A DNA stretch of 64,000 nt from Kribbella pittospori (GTDB lineage Bacteria; Actinomycetota; Actinomycetes; Propionibacteriales; Kribbellaceae): NCBI RefSeq assembly GCF_004331465.1, contig NZ_SJKB01000006.1, positions 310,001 to 374,000 of the forward strand, read 5' to 3'. Under the pieces are notes generated by a model. The model did no database searches, was not told the origin of the DNA, and worked only from the letters and a program-made list of their open reading frames with translations. The translations under genes and the position numbers were made by a program. Below are positions 26,131 through 33,589 of this stretch, piece after piece (positions within the stretch are counted from its first letter, which is position 1; the number at the start of each line of letters is the position of its first letter).

Positions 26131-26144
26131 TTGGAATGTTCCAA
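26131..26144. promoter_or_regulatory. Palindrome TTGGAATGTTCCAA, candidate operator
   Basis: Six-base perfect arms around a TG centre, 137 bp upstream of the wHTH regulator gene. A further small hairpin, CGAGTACCACTCG, lies just 5' of it. This is the only notable structure in the 219-bp gap after CorA, and it may be the site of the regulator at 26281. Confidence 0.45.
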
Positions 26145-26280
26145 CAGTTGTGGACGCCTCGGCGCCCTTGATTGAATGCGGCCATCGCGTTCGGTCAGCA
26201 GGCCGCCACATTCTGCGACCGACGGCATCGGGGAATGGCGTGATGGGTTCGGCGTCTCGGGAGGCAGGGAGGGCTGTGCG

Positions 26281-27306
26281 GTGCTTCGTATTCATTTCAC
26301 ACCGCGTGATCTGACCCGGGTCACGGTCGCCACCAACCCCGCTCCGCTGTGGGAGATGCTGCTGAGCCTGCACATGCTGCAGCACTCCGACGGGCGGCTG
26401 ATCTTCGAGGACTGGCGCCGGCAGGTGCGGGCGAAGGTCGCTCCGGAGCAGATGCGGCTGCTGCTCGAGCTGGCCCCGCTGCGCGGCTACTCCCCCGACT
26501 TCCTCACCCCGGCCGAGCCCGCACCGGACTTCGAGACCGCGCTGGAGCTGACGCTGGCCACGCCGCGGCAGCAGATCCGCAGCCAGCTCGACCTGCTCAG
26601 CAAGTACCGTCCGGTCTCCCCGTGGACGCGGGAGCTGGCCCAGGGCGAACGTTCGTCGCTGCAGAAGCTCGGCCGGGCGATCCGCACGTATCACGCGGCC
26701 GCCATCGCGCCGTACTGGAAGTCGATCGGGACACATGTGTCGGCCGATCACGCACACCGCGGGGAGGCACTGGCCCGGCACGGGGTGGACCGGCTGCTCT
26801 CGTCGCTGCACCCGCGGGTCCGGTGGGTGGCGCCGGTCCTGCAGGTGCTGGACATGAACGACCGCGACCTCTACCTGGACGGGCGCGGCATCGAGTTGCA
26901 GCCGTCGGCGTTCTGCTGGCAGGTGCCGACCAAGCTGCGCGACCCGGAGCTGAAGCCGATCCTGGTGTACCCGATCCAGCACGCGCCGGGCATCCTGCGG
27001 CAGGGCCCCGCGGAGCTGGATCCGTCGACCGACGCGCTGGGCTCACTGCTCGGCTCGACCCGTGCCGCCGCACTGGAGGCCGCCGTCGCCGGCTGTACGA
27101 CGACGGAGCTGGCCAAGCGCTGCAAGATCTCCCCGGCCGCGGCCAGCCACCAGGCCACGGTCCTGCGGGAGGCGGGTCTGATCACCACTCGCCGGGACGG
27201 CGCCTCGGTGCGTCACGAGATCACGCAGCTGGGGATCTGGCTGCTGTCCGGCCACGGCTCGGGTAAGACCCGGCAGCCGCCCTCGGAGCTTCGGGTGACC
27301 GTCTAG
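26281..27306 (+). CDS. ArsR-type winged-helix regulator (DUF5937-like N-terminus)
   Basis: A 341-residue protein. The C-terminal 80 residues are an ArsR-like wHTH (TELAKRCKISPAAASHQATVLREAGLITTRRDG). The first about 240 residues (IHFTPRDLTRVTVATNPAPLWEMLLSL...) match the domain often called DUF5937, found in actinobacterial regulators. GTG 26281 has GGGAGGG upstream and starts at the conserved LRIHFTPRDL; the in-frame extension to 26176 is probably untranslated. Target and ligand unknown. Confidence 0.8.
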   Translation: MLRIHFTPRDLTRVTVATNPAPLWEMLLSLHMLQHSDGRLIFEDWRRQVRAKVAPEQMRLLLELAPLRGYSPDFLTPAEPAPDFETALELTLATPRQQIRSQLDLLSKYRPVSPWTRELAQGERSSLQKLGRAIRTYHAAAIAPYWKSIGTHVSADHAHRGEALARHGVDRLLSSLHPRVRWVAPVLQVLDMNDRDLYLDGRGIELQPSAFCWQVPTKLRDPELKPILVYPIQHAPGILRQGPAELDPSTDALGSLLGSTRAAALEAAVAGCTTTELAKRCKISPAAASHQATVLREAGLITTRRDGASVRHEITQLGIWLLSGHGSGKTRQPPSELRVTV

Positions 27307-27318
27307 CCACCCCTCCGC

Positions 27319-27368
27319 GGCACGCTGGACGCCGACCGGCACCGCCCCGCCTGTCGGCCCAGCGTGCC
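27319..27368. terminator. Bidirectional stem-loop between convergent genes
   Basis: An outer stem GGCACGCTGG (27319-27328) with CCAGCGTGCC (27359-27368) and an inner stem GCCGAC/GTCGGC. It lies between the wHTH regulator and the acyl-CoA dehydrogenase stops, so it can terminate both. Confidence 0.75.
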
Positions 27369-27390
27369 GGCCTTCCCGGCCTGAGCCTGC

Positions 27391-28581
27391 TCAGAGCTTG
27401 TAGTCCTCCAGCAGCCGGCGGCCGATGATCATCCGCTGGATGTCCGCCGTACCCTCGCCGATCAGCAGCATCGGGGCCTCACGGTAGAGCCGCTCGATCT
27501 CGTACTCCTTGGAGAAGCCGTAGCCGCCGTGGATGCGGAACGAGTCCTCCACGACCTGTGCGCAGTACTCGCTCGCCAGGTACTTCGCCACGCCGGCCTC
27601 GAAGTCGTTGCGCGAACCACTGTCCTTCTTCCGCGCCGCCTTCACCATCAGCTCGTGCGCGGCCTCGACCTTCACCGCCATGTCGGCCAGCCGGAACAGC
27701 ACCGCCTGGTGCTCGGCGATCTTCTTGCCGAAGGTCTCCCGCTGCTGCGCGTACGAGATGCCGAGCTCGAACGCCCGCCGCGCCACCCCGCAACCGCGGG
27801 CAGCGACGTTCACCCGGCCGACCTCGACGCCGTCCATCATCTGGTAGAAACCCTTGCCCGGTACGCCGCCGAGGATCTGGCCGGCGTCGATCCGGTAGCC
27901 GTCGAAGATCAGCTCAGTGGTGTCGACCCCCTTGTAGCCCATCTTCTCGATCTTGCCCGGCACGCTGAGGCCCTTGTCCACCTCGCCGAACCCGGGCTCC
28001 TTCTCGACCAGGAACGTCGTCATGTTCTTGTAGACCGAGTCCTGGCCCTCGTCGGTCTTCACGAGTACGGCGACCAGGTTCGACGAGCCGCCGTTCGTCA
28101 GCCACATCTTCTGGCCGTTGATCGTGTAGGCGTCGCCGTCCTTGACCGCTTTCGTCTTGATCGCGGAGACGTCGGAACCACAGCCCGGCTCGGACATCGA
28201 GAACGCGCCGCCGACCTCGCCGGTCGCCATCCGGGGCAGGTACTTCTGCTTCTGCTCGTCGGTGCCGTGCTGGAGCAGCATGTACGCCACGATGAAGTGC
28301 GTGTTGATGATGCCGGACACGCTCATCCAGCCGCGGGCGATCTCCTCGACACAGAGTGCGTAGGTAAGCAGCGATTCGCCGAGGCCGCCGTACTCCTCCG
28401 GAATCATCAGGCCGAACAGGCCGAGTTCCTTGAGGCCCTCGACGATCTCGGTCGGGTACTCGTCGCGGTGCTCCAGTTCGGTCGCGACCGGGAGGATCTC
28501 CGACTCGACGAACGCGCGGACCGTCTTGAGGATCTCCTCCTGGATGTCGGTCAGCCCGTCGGTCTGCTGCAACCTGCTCAT
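27391..28581 (-). CDS. Acyl-CoA dehydrogenase, candidate methylsuccinyl-CoA dehydrogenase
   Basis: A 396-residue FAD-dependent acyl-CoA dehydrogenase. Signatures are AFSMSEPGCGSDVSAIKTKA, QKMWLTNGG, and the C-terminal IGEGTADIQR with the catalytic base at E376. It resembles the acyl-CoA dehydrogenase that sits beside MaoC, CitE-like, meaA and ccr genes in Streptomyces, so the ethylmalonyl-CoA step (methylsuccinyl-CoA to mesaconyl-CoA) is a reasonable guess; a general branched-chain acyl-CoA role is the alternative. The RBS is AAGGAG before ATG 28581. Upstream lies the 162-nt hairpin. Confidence 0.85.
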   Translation of the reverse strand: MSRLQQTDGLTDIQEEILKTVRAFVESEILPVATELEHRDEYPTEIVEGLKELGLFGLMIPEEYGGLGESLLTYALCVEEIARGWMSVSGIINTHFIVAYMLLQHGTDEQKQKYLPRMATGEVGGAFSMSEPGCGSDVSAIKTKAVKDGDAYTINGQKMWLTNGGSSNLVAVLVKTDEGQDSVYKNMTTFLVEKEPGFGEVDKGLSVPGKIEKMGYKGVDTTELIFDGYRIDAGQILGGVPGKGFYQMMDGVEVGRVNVAARGCGVARRAFELGISYAQQRETFGKKIAEHQAVLFRLADMAVKVEAAHELMVKAARKKDSGSRNDFEAGVAKYLASEYCAQVVEDSFRIHGGYGFSKEYEIERLYREAPMLLIGEGTADIQRMIIGRRLLEDYKL

Positions 28582-28628
28582 CGTCGGCTCCTTCGGGAGT
28601 TGGCCTTACCCGCGAGTATCGCGGTTCG

Positions 28629-28790
28629 GTGCCCCGTGGTGGGGATCACTCGAGCGATGGCGGTGTCCAGGTGCGTGCATCGGGGTGCTTGAGGAGCGTC
28701 CTCGATGCGGAGCATCGTGGATGATCCTCAAGTGCCGCGAGGTGCGTGCCTGGGCGCCGCCAGCGCCGAGTGATCCCCGCCACGGGGCAC
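28629..28790 (+). other. 162-nt imperfect hairpin, candidate structured RNA
   Basis: The whole segment folds back on itself. GTGCCCCGTGGTGGGGATCA at 28629 pairs with the matching sequence ending at 28790, and pairing continues to GATGC (28704-28708) opposite GCATC (28712-28716), with a GGA loop. I count one bulge, five mismatches and ten G-T oppositions in about 79 positions. All ten are G-U wobbles only if the + strand is transcribed; on the minus strand they become A-C. It lies between two minus-strand genes (kinase end at 28854, dehydrogenase start at 28581). No U-tract follows. Possible readings: antisense or regulatory RNA, or a palindromic mobile remnant. Confidence 0.7.
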
Positions 28791-28853
28791 TAGCATCCCG
28801 GTACGAGGTCGACACCCGCTGTGACACCGGCCACGCGCTCGCCGTCGCGTGGC

Positions 28854-30332
28854 TCACTCGTTGCGTGAACCGGCTGAATCGGGGTTGGGCAGGGCCCGGC
28901 CGATCGTCGCGAACAACGCCGCGATCTGCGGAGTCGCCCGCCAGCGGTGTTGCTGCTGCGCCTCGAACAGCCGTTTCCTGGCGTCGTAGAAGTGCTCCGC
29001 GGCCGACTCGGTGTCGCCGTGGTCCAGCGCCTCCGCGGCCCGGTCCAGGTCGTGCGCCGCCTCCCGCGGAGCCTTGCTCCGGCTTCCTTGCTGGGTAGCG
29101 CGAACCTGAGCGGCCAGGGTCCGCACGCTCTGCACCAGCGCCGCCCGCGGATTCTGCGTTTCCTTCGGAGTCGGCTTCGGCTTCTTCGACGCCGTCTTCG
29201 AGGGGGTCGGAGTCGGCTTCGAAGTGGTCTTGGGTGCGACCGAGACCTTCTGCACCGGTGCGGACGGTGTCCCACCTGCCTGCGCCGGCGGCTCGTTCGT
29301 CACACTCTCGCGAAGCAGCAGGCCACCAGTGATGGCAGCCAGCACGACCGCGGCGGCCACACCCACCTTCGCGAGCGGGAACGCCTTGCGGGGTGCCCGG
29401 TGAGTGCCCGTTTCGGCGGCCTCGTCCTCCCAGTGGCCGACGCCGACGACATCCTCGCCCGCGTCTGTGTGCTCACCTGGCTCGTCCGTCGCCGGTGCGG
29501 GGAGAGACAGCACCTGCGTCGCGTTATGCGCTGGAGCTGGCGTCAGCAGGGCAGCGACCTGAGCAGCCGACATCGGTCGGTCAGCGGGGTCCTTTGCCAG
29601 CAGGTGGGTGACGAGGCCGGCCAGCTCGACCGGTACGTCGGTCCGCAGGATCGGCGGCGGCGGTGTCTCGAGGTGCTGGCGCATGACCACGTCGACGGTC
29701 TCGCCGGTGAAGGGCGGCGTACCGCTGAGGAGTTCGTAGAGGACGCAGCCGAAGGAGTACCAGTCGCTGGCGGGGGTGGCCGACTTGCCGCGGACCTGCT
29801 CCGGCGAAACGTACGACGCCGTACCGAGAAGGACACCCAGACCGGTCGTCTCGTTGCCGGCCCGCTTGGCGATGCCGAAGTCGGTGATCTTGAGCGTGCC
29901 GTCGGCCGCCAGCATCAGGTTGGCCGGCTTCACGTCACGGTGCACGATCCCGGCCGCGTGGGCCGCATCCAGAGCACGTGCACCCTGAGTCGCGATGTCG
30001 GCGACCAGCTCCCCGCTCGGCAGGCCCGCCGTACGCATCAGCTGGGCCAGATCGGGGCCGGAAACGAGTTCCATCACCAGGAACACGTGTTCACCCTCGG
30101 TGCCGACGTCGTACGTCGCGACGACGTTCGGATGCGTCAGGCGGGCGGCGGCCTGAGCCTCCGCCCGGAACCGCTCGGCGGCGTCCATCGGGTCGCCCTC
30201 GAGCCGGCGGAGCAGCTTGACTGCCACCTGGCGGGCCAGGACGGTGTCCTCGGCCTTCCACACCTCACCCGCGCCACCCCTGCCCAGCAGGGTGAGCAAC
30301 CGGTAACGCCCTGCCAGTACCTCGCCGTTCAC
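28854..30332 (-). CDS. Transmembrane Ser/Thr protein kinase (PknB-like catalytic domain)
   Basis: A 492-residue Hanks-type kinase. Residues 9-265 form the kinase domain: glycine loop GRGGAGEV (17-24), K39, HRDVKPAN (catalytic D133), DFG at 151-153, and SPE at 176-178. A Pro/Glu-rich linker leads to one membrane helix (about 322-340) and a 150-residue extracellular part rich in Lys/Thr/Pro and then helical. There are no PASTA repeats. GTG 30332 is chosen for GGAAGG just upstream; longer in-frame starts have no ribosome site. The ligand of the outer domain is unknown. Confidence 0.92.
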   Translation of the reverse strand: MNGEVLAGRYRLLTLLGRGGAGEVWKAEDTVLARQVAVKLLRRLEGDPMDAAERFRAEAQAAARLTHPNVVATYDVGTEGEHVFLVMELVSGPDLAQLMRTAGLPSGELVADIATQGARALDAAHAAGIVHRDVKPANLMLAADGTLKITDFGIAKRAGNETTGLGVLLGTASYVSPEQVRGKSATPASDWYSFGCVLYELLSGTPPFTGETVDVVMRQHLETPPPPILRTDVPVELAGLVTHLLAKDPADRPMSAAQVAALLTPAPAHNATQVLSLPAPATDEPGEHTDAGEDVVGVGHWEDEAAETGTHRAPRKAFPLAKVGVAAAVVLAAITGGLLLRESVTNEPPAQAGGTPSAPVQKVSVAPKTTSKPTPTPSKTASKKPKPTPKETQNPRAALVQSVRTLAAQVRATQQGSRSKAPREAAHDLDRAAEALDHGDTESAAEHFYDARKRLFEAQQQHRWRATPQIAALFATIGRALPNPDSAGSRNE

Positions 30333-30426
30333 ACACAACACCTTCCGCAGCGGACCGCAACACCTTAGGCGGCCAACGCGGCAAGTGCGAGCGCACAGCG
30401 AATTCTTCAGCACCCGTTGAGGTTCG

Positions 30427-31122
30427 TCACACCTTCTCCAGCAGGATGTTCGCAAGAGCCGCCGGCGCGGTGACCATGGCGTCGTGGCCGACAGCCAGTT
30501 CGGTGGCCTCCCAGCCGAAGTCCTTGGCGAGCTGCGGGAACGGCATGGGCCCGTCAGGTGTGCAGAGCACCGCTCGGCACGGGATCGTGTCGACGGCGCC
30601 GGACAGCTTGGTGGGATCGGAGAAGGTCCGGCGCGGATGCGGCGTCAGCCGCGGTTCGAGCCACGCGACCTGCTCCGGTTCCGTCACACCGACCGTGGCG
30701 GCTGGAGTGGCCGGGATCACCCCGTCCTCGGTCACCGAATCGAGCCACTGCAGGAAGAACTCCGGGGCCAGATCCTCCAGCGACTCCCCGTCCTGGCCTG
30801 CCCAGGCGTCGATCATGACGATCCGTCCGATGCGTTCGGGGACCCGGTCGGCCACCTCGCGCACAACGAAGCCGGCATAGCTGTGCCCGACGAGTACGAC
30901 GTTCCGCAGGTCCTCGTATCGCAGTACGCCCAGGATGTCGTCCACGTGAGTCTGCAGTCCGATCGCAGGGGTGAGCAGGTGGCCTCGCTCTCCCAGCCCG
31001 GTCAGCGTCGGGGTGAACACCTCATGCCCGGCCTCCCGCAGCAATCGGGCTACCGGCTGCCAGCACCACCCGCCATGCCAGGCTCCATGAACCAATACGT
31101 ACGTCATTCGCTCGTCAGGCAT
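30427..31122 (-). CDS. Alpha/beta hydrolase (esterase-like)
   Basis: A 231-residue alpha/beta hydrolase similar to plant-type methyl esterases and RutD-like enzymes. It has VLVHGAWHGGWCW at residues 9-21 (oxyanion hole), nucleophile elbow GHSYAG (S81 region) and a catalytic His in AVGHDAM near residue 216. It is downstream of, and on the same strand as, a TetR gene. A perfect palindrome lies just before its start, so it is the likely target of that regulator. Substrate unknown. Confidence 0.88.
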   Translation of the reverse strand: MPDERMTYVLVHGAWHGGWCWQPVARLLREAGHEVFTPTLTGLGERGHLLTPAIGLQTHVDDILGVLRYEDLRNVVLVGHSYAGFVVREVADRVPERIGRIVMIDAWAGQDGESLEDLAPEFFLQWLDSVTEDGVIPATPAATVGVTEPEQVAWLEPRLTPHPRRTFSDPTKLSGAVDTIPCRAVLCTPDGPMPFPQLAKDFGWEATELAVGHDAMVTAPAALANILLEKV

Positions 31123-31130
31123 GCTGCGAT

Positions 31131-31159
31131 TTTTACATACCGACAGTCTGTATGTAAAA
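31131..31159. promoter_or_regulatory. TetR operator ahead of the hydrolase gene
   Basis: Perfect 10-bp arms TTTTACATAC (31131-31140) and GTATGTAAAA (31150-31159) around CGACAGTCT. The AT-rich arms stand out from the GC-rich background. It begins 8 bp upstream of the hydrolase ATG and shares CATAC-GACAG with the site at 31851. Confidence 0.82.
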
Positions 31160-31191
31160 GGTTTTCGGGAACCCGCGATGGGTTGTTGGCG

Positions 31192-31833
31192 CTAGTCGCG
31201 GTGGGCGCAGCCTGGGGTCTGACGGCCGGCCACACCGTTCAACAGCAGTTCGAGCTGGGTCAGGGTGTCCCGCAGTGTGGCGCGCTCGTCCTCTGCGTGG
31301 GCGATGTCCAGGACGCTCTCGACGATGGCGCCGTGCAGCAGTGAGGTGAGCGGGTCCAGCGGCCGGGCCGGGATGCACCCCGCCTCGACGGCGATGGTCA
31401 GCCCGGCCCTCAGCTGCTCCTTGCACCCGGCTTGGATGCCGCGCATCGCGTCCCACTCGAGCGCAACCGGCGCTTCGACCAGGGTGATCTTGCGTACGGC
31501 GGGCTCGAGAGACGCCTCGAGGAGGGTCCTGCACCCCGCAAGCACCCCGTCCCACGGGTCCTCCTGCGCGTGGAACGCCCGCCGTACGACGGTCGCCAGC
31601 GCCTCCTGCTCCGCGGTGTACACCTCGCGGAAGATCTGCTCCTTGTTGCTGAAGTGGTGGTAGAACGCACCCCGCGTCACGCCGGCCCGCTCGCAGATCA
31701 CCCCCAGCGAGGTGCCCGCGAACCCCTGCTCGACAAAGAGCCGGCGAGCGGTCGAGACCAGAGCATCCGTCGTCGCCTTCGTCCGATCCTGCTGCCTCCG
31801 CCGTTCCTTGGTGGTCACCCGTCGCCCTCTCAC
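31192..31833 (-). CDS. TetR-family transcriptional repressor
   Basis: A 213-residue TetR regulator with HTH TSLGVICERAGVTRGAFYHHFSNKEQIF (about residues 40-67) and a C-terminal ligand domain of the TetR_C type. GTG 31833 is used (GGAG upstream); GTG 31818 with GAGAGG upstream is an alternative start five residues in. Two matching operators, one before this gene and one before the hydrolase, indicate self-regulation plus control of the hydrolase. Confidence 0.9.
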   Translation of the reverse strand: MRGRRVTTKERRRQQDRTKATTDALVSTARRLFVEQGFAGTSLGVICERAGVTRGAFYHHFSNKEQIFREVYTAEQEALATVVRRAFHAQEDPWDGVLAGCRTLLEASLEPAVRKITLVEAPVALEWDAMRGIQAGCKEQLRAGLTIAVEAGCIPARPLDPLTSLLHGAIVESVLDIAHAEDERATLRDTLTQLELLLNGVAGRQTPGCAHRD

Positions 31834-31850
31834 TCTGCTCCAACAAGAAA

Positions 31851-31865
31851 CATACAGACAGCATG
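31851..31865. promoter_or_regulatory. Second TetR operator, upstream of the TetR gene
   Basis: CATACAGACAGCATG shares the CATAC-GACAG core with the palindrome at 31131-31159 and lies 18 bp upstream of the TetR start. It is less symmetrical than the first site. Confidence 0.6.
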
Positions 31866-31947
31866 CATCTCAGCCGCTGTGGGTGCGTGCGCAACTGCGG
31901 ACACACGTCGCGGTGACAGTAGTGACGGAGCGCACTAGGTTGCTGAC

Positions 31948-32604
31948 ATGGTGCGCAAACTGTCCCTCCTGGTCGCCGCCGGCCTCGTCGCGACGACCCT
32001 GACCACCACGACCGCGTCGGCCACGCCTGCGCACCACCCCAAGCCGGTGGTGAAGTGCGAGTTCACGCCGACGCCGGAGAATCCGGCGGCGAAACCGGTA
32101 CGGATCCCGTCGCCCACCGCGAAGGCGAAGGGCACGGTCGACGTGTACTTCGTGACGAACTACGGACCGTTCGTCGTACGGATGGACCGGGCCAACGCGC
32201 CGTGCGGGGTGCACAACTTCGTGCACCTGGTGAAGAGCCGCTTCTACGACTTCACCCAGTGCTTCCGACTGACCAACTCGGCCCGGCTCGGAGTCCTGCA
32301 GTGCGGCGACATCTACCGGCAGGAAGAGGGTGGCCCGGGGTACAAGTTCCCCGACGAGGTCACCGGCAACGAGACCTACCCGCGCGGCACCGTTGCCTAC
32401 GGCAACCAGGGTCCCGGGACGAACGGCAGTGAGTTCTTCGTGGTCCACTCGTTCGCCAACATCGACCCGAACTACACCGTCCTCGGCCACGTGATCGCCG
32501 GCATGTCCACCTTCGACCGCATGGTCGCCGCCGGCATCGCCGACCCCGACCAGGACGGCCCGCCGGTCAAGCCCATCCGCATCTACAAGGTCTGGTCCTT
32601 CTAG
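31948..32604 (+). CDS. Secreted cyclophilin-type peptidyl-prolyl isomerase
   Basis: A 218-residue protein with a Sec signal peptide (basic MVRK, hydrophobic core, cleavage near TASA-TPAHH) and a cyclophilin domain of about 160 residues. The domain has VTNYGPFVVRM, NFVHLVKSRFYD, GVLQCGD and the NGSEFFVVH loop; FVNLV/F-type positions are changed. Three cysteines (C-GVHNF, Q-C-F, L-Q-C-G) are in the exported domain. TAGGTT lies 6 nt before ATG 31948, so it is probably leaderless. It would catalyse proline isomerisation outside the membrane. Confidence 0.88.
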   Translation: MVRKLSLLVAAGLVATTLTTTTASATPAHHPKPVVKCEFTPTPENPAAKPVRIPSPTAKAKGTVDVYFVTNYGPFVVRMDRANAPCGVHNFVHLVKSRFYDFTQCFRLTNSARLGVLQCGDIYRQEEGGPGYKFPDEVTGNETYPRGTVAYGNQGPGTNGSEFFVVHSFANIDPNYTVLGHVIAGMSTFDRMVAAGIADPDQDGPPVKPIRIYKVWSF

Positions 32605-32662
32605 GGGTACGTCGGCTGGAGGTTGCTGGCGGGGGGTACGTCGGCTGGAGCTGGCTGGCGGG
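32605..32662. repeat. 29-bp tandem direct repeat
   Basis: Two adjacent copies starting at 32605 and 32634, each opening GGGTACGTCGGCTGGAG and ending in CTGGCGGG, with a weaker third fragment after 32662. It starts right after the cyclophilin stop codon, in a 178-bp gap otherwise holding only the promoter of the next gene. Confidence 0.7.
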
Positions 32663-32782
32663 TTGTTTGCTGGATGGCGGTTTGTAAGCCGTCAGGGGTG
32701 ACATAACCGGCCGGCCAGGTGAGGCGTTGGGGTGCTGCGATGGGGAGGGTAATTCGGGTGGTCTGCGGGCTACCTTGAGCTC

Positions 32783-33400
32783 GTGGGCACTCGCGGACGA
32801 CCGAGGCATCCCGACGTACTGACGCCGGCCGAATGGCATGTAGTACACGCGGTCCGGCACGGCATGTCGAACCGAGAGATCGCCCGGCGCCGCGGGGTGA
32901 GCCTCGACGCGGTGAAGTTCCACGTCGCGAACGCCCTGCTGAAGCTCGGCCTGGAACGCCGGGCCGAGCTTCGCACCTGGCGCGGCGTGCCCGCCGACAG
33001 CGCTCTGCACGGACAAGGAGGCTCGGACATGGTTCTGCAGTTGGGCACGATCGGACAGATCGCACGACCGGTCAGCAACATCCAGACCGCGGTCGACTTC
33101 TACGGCGGGACGCTGGGGCTGCCACATCTCTACACCTTCGGAGACCTGGCGTTCTTCGACTGCGGCGGGACGAGGTTGTTCCTCAGCGCGAACGACGGTC
33201 CGGTGGGTGAGCCGTCGGTGCTGTACTTCCGCGTCGGCAACATCCAGTCCGCGTACGACGAGTTGCGGGCGCGCGGTGTGGAGTTCGAGAACGCGCCGCA
33301 CTTGATCCATAAGCACGACAACGGTGTGGAGGAATGGATGGCGTTCTTCCCTGACCCTGATGGGCATCTGCTGGCGATCATGGCGCAGGTTGGTGGGTGA
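32783..33400 (+). CDS. LuxR-type HTH fused to a VOC (glyoxalase-like) domain
   Basis: A 205-residue protein. Residues 10-65 form a LuxR/GerE HTH (LTPAEWHVVHAVRHGMSNREIA then SLDAVKFHVANALLKLGL). Residues 85-204 form a VOC/bleomycin-resistance-like domain (IARPVSNIQTAVDFYGGTLGL ... FFPDPDGHLLAIMAQ). GTG 32783 lies 6 nt after TACCTT (32771-32776), a leaderless arrangement. Inside the gene, AAGGAGG at 33015-33021 is followed 7 nt later by ATG 33029, in frame exactly at the start of the VOC domain, so a separate VOC-only product is likely. The metal-ligand set of true glyoxalases is incomplete, so the VOC part may be a sensor. Confidence 0.82.
   Translation: MGTRGRPRHPDVLTPAEWHVVHAVRHGMSNREIARRRGVSLDAVKFHVANALLKLGLERRAELRTWRGVPADSALHGQGGSDMVLQLGTIGQIARPVSNIQTAVDFYGGTLGLPHLYTFGDLAFFDCGGTRLFLSANDGPVGEPSVLYFRVGNIQSAYDELRARGVEFENAPHLIHKHDNGVEEWMAFFPDPDGHLLAIMAQVGG
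33015..33031 (+). promoter_or_regulatory. Internal Shine-Dalgarno and start codon for a VOC-only product
   Basis: AAGGAGG (33015-33021) is the best ribosome site in the region, 7 nt before an in-frame ATG (33029) at the HTH/VOC boundary. It would give a 123-residue VOC protein from the same gene. Confidence 0.65.
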
Positions 33401-33401
33401 A

Positions 33402-33589
33402 GTCCCCCACGCGTCCGCTACGCGCGGGTGCGTGGGACTCCCCCAACCACAGTCGTCCCAGGCAACCACGCCCCCACAACACCACGGTCTAGTCACCAAG
33501 CCGGGCGACGAAGGAGTCCGGCGCACTCAAGGCCGGGCGGCCGAGAGCGCCCGCGACGGCAGGAGCGCGCGTAGCGGACGCGTGGGAAA
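33402..33589. repeat. Inverted-repeat-bounded element between convergent genes
   Basis: The left end (CCCACGCGTCCGCTACGCGC, from about 33407) and the right end (GCGCGTAGCGGACGCGTGGG, to 33587) are exact inverted copies over 20 bp. The left end also folds as GTCCC...GGGAC (33402-33438). The element fills the gap between the VOC stop and the lyase stop and may terminate both. Its terminal sequence resembles the ends of the 1190-1682 element (CCCCCACGCGCCGCTACGCG). Confidence 0.65.

Noticed and set aside
27319..27368. Possible riboswitch
   Set aside because: It lies between two convergent stop codons and has a simple terminator shape.
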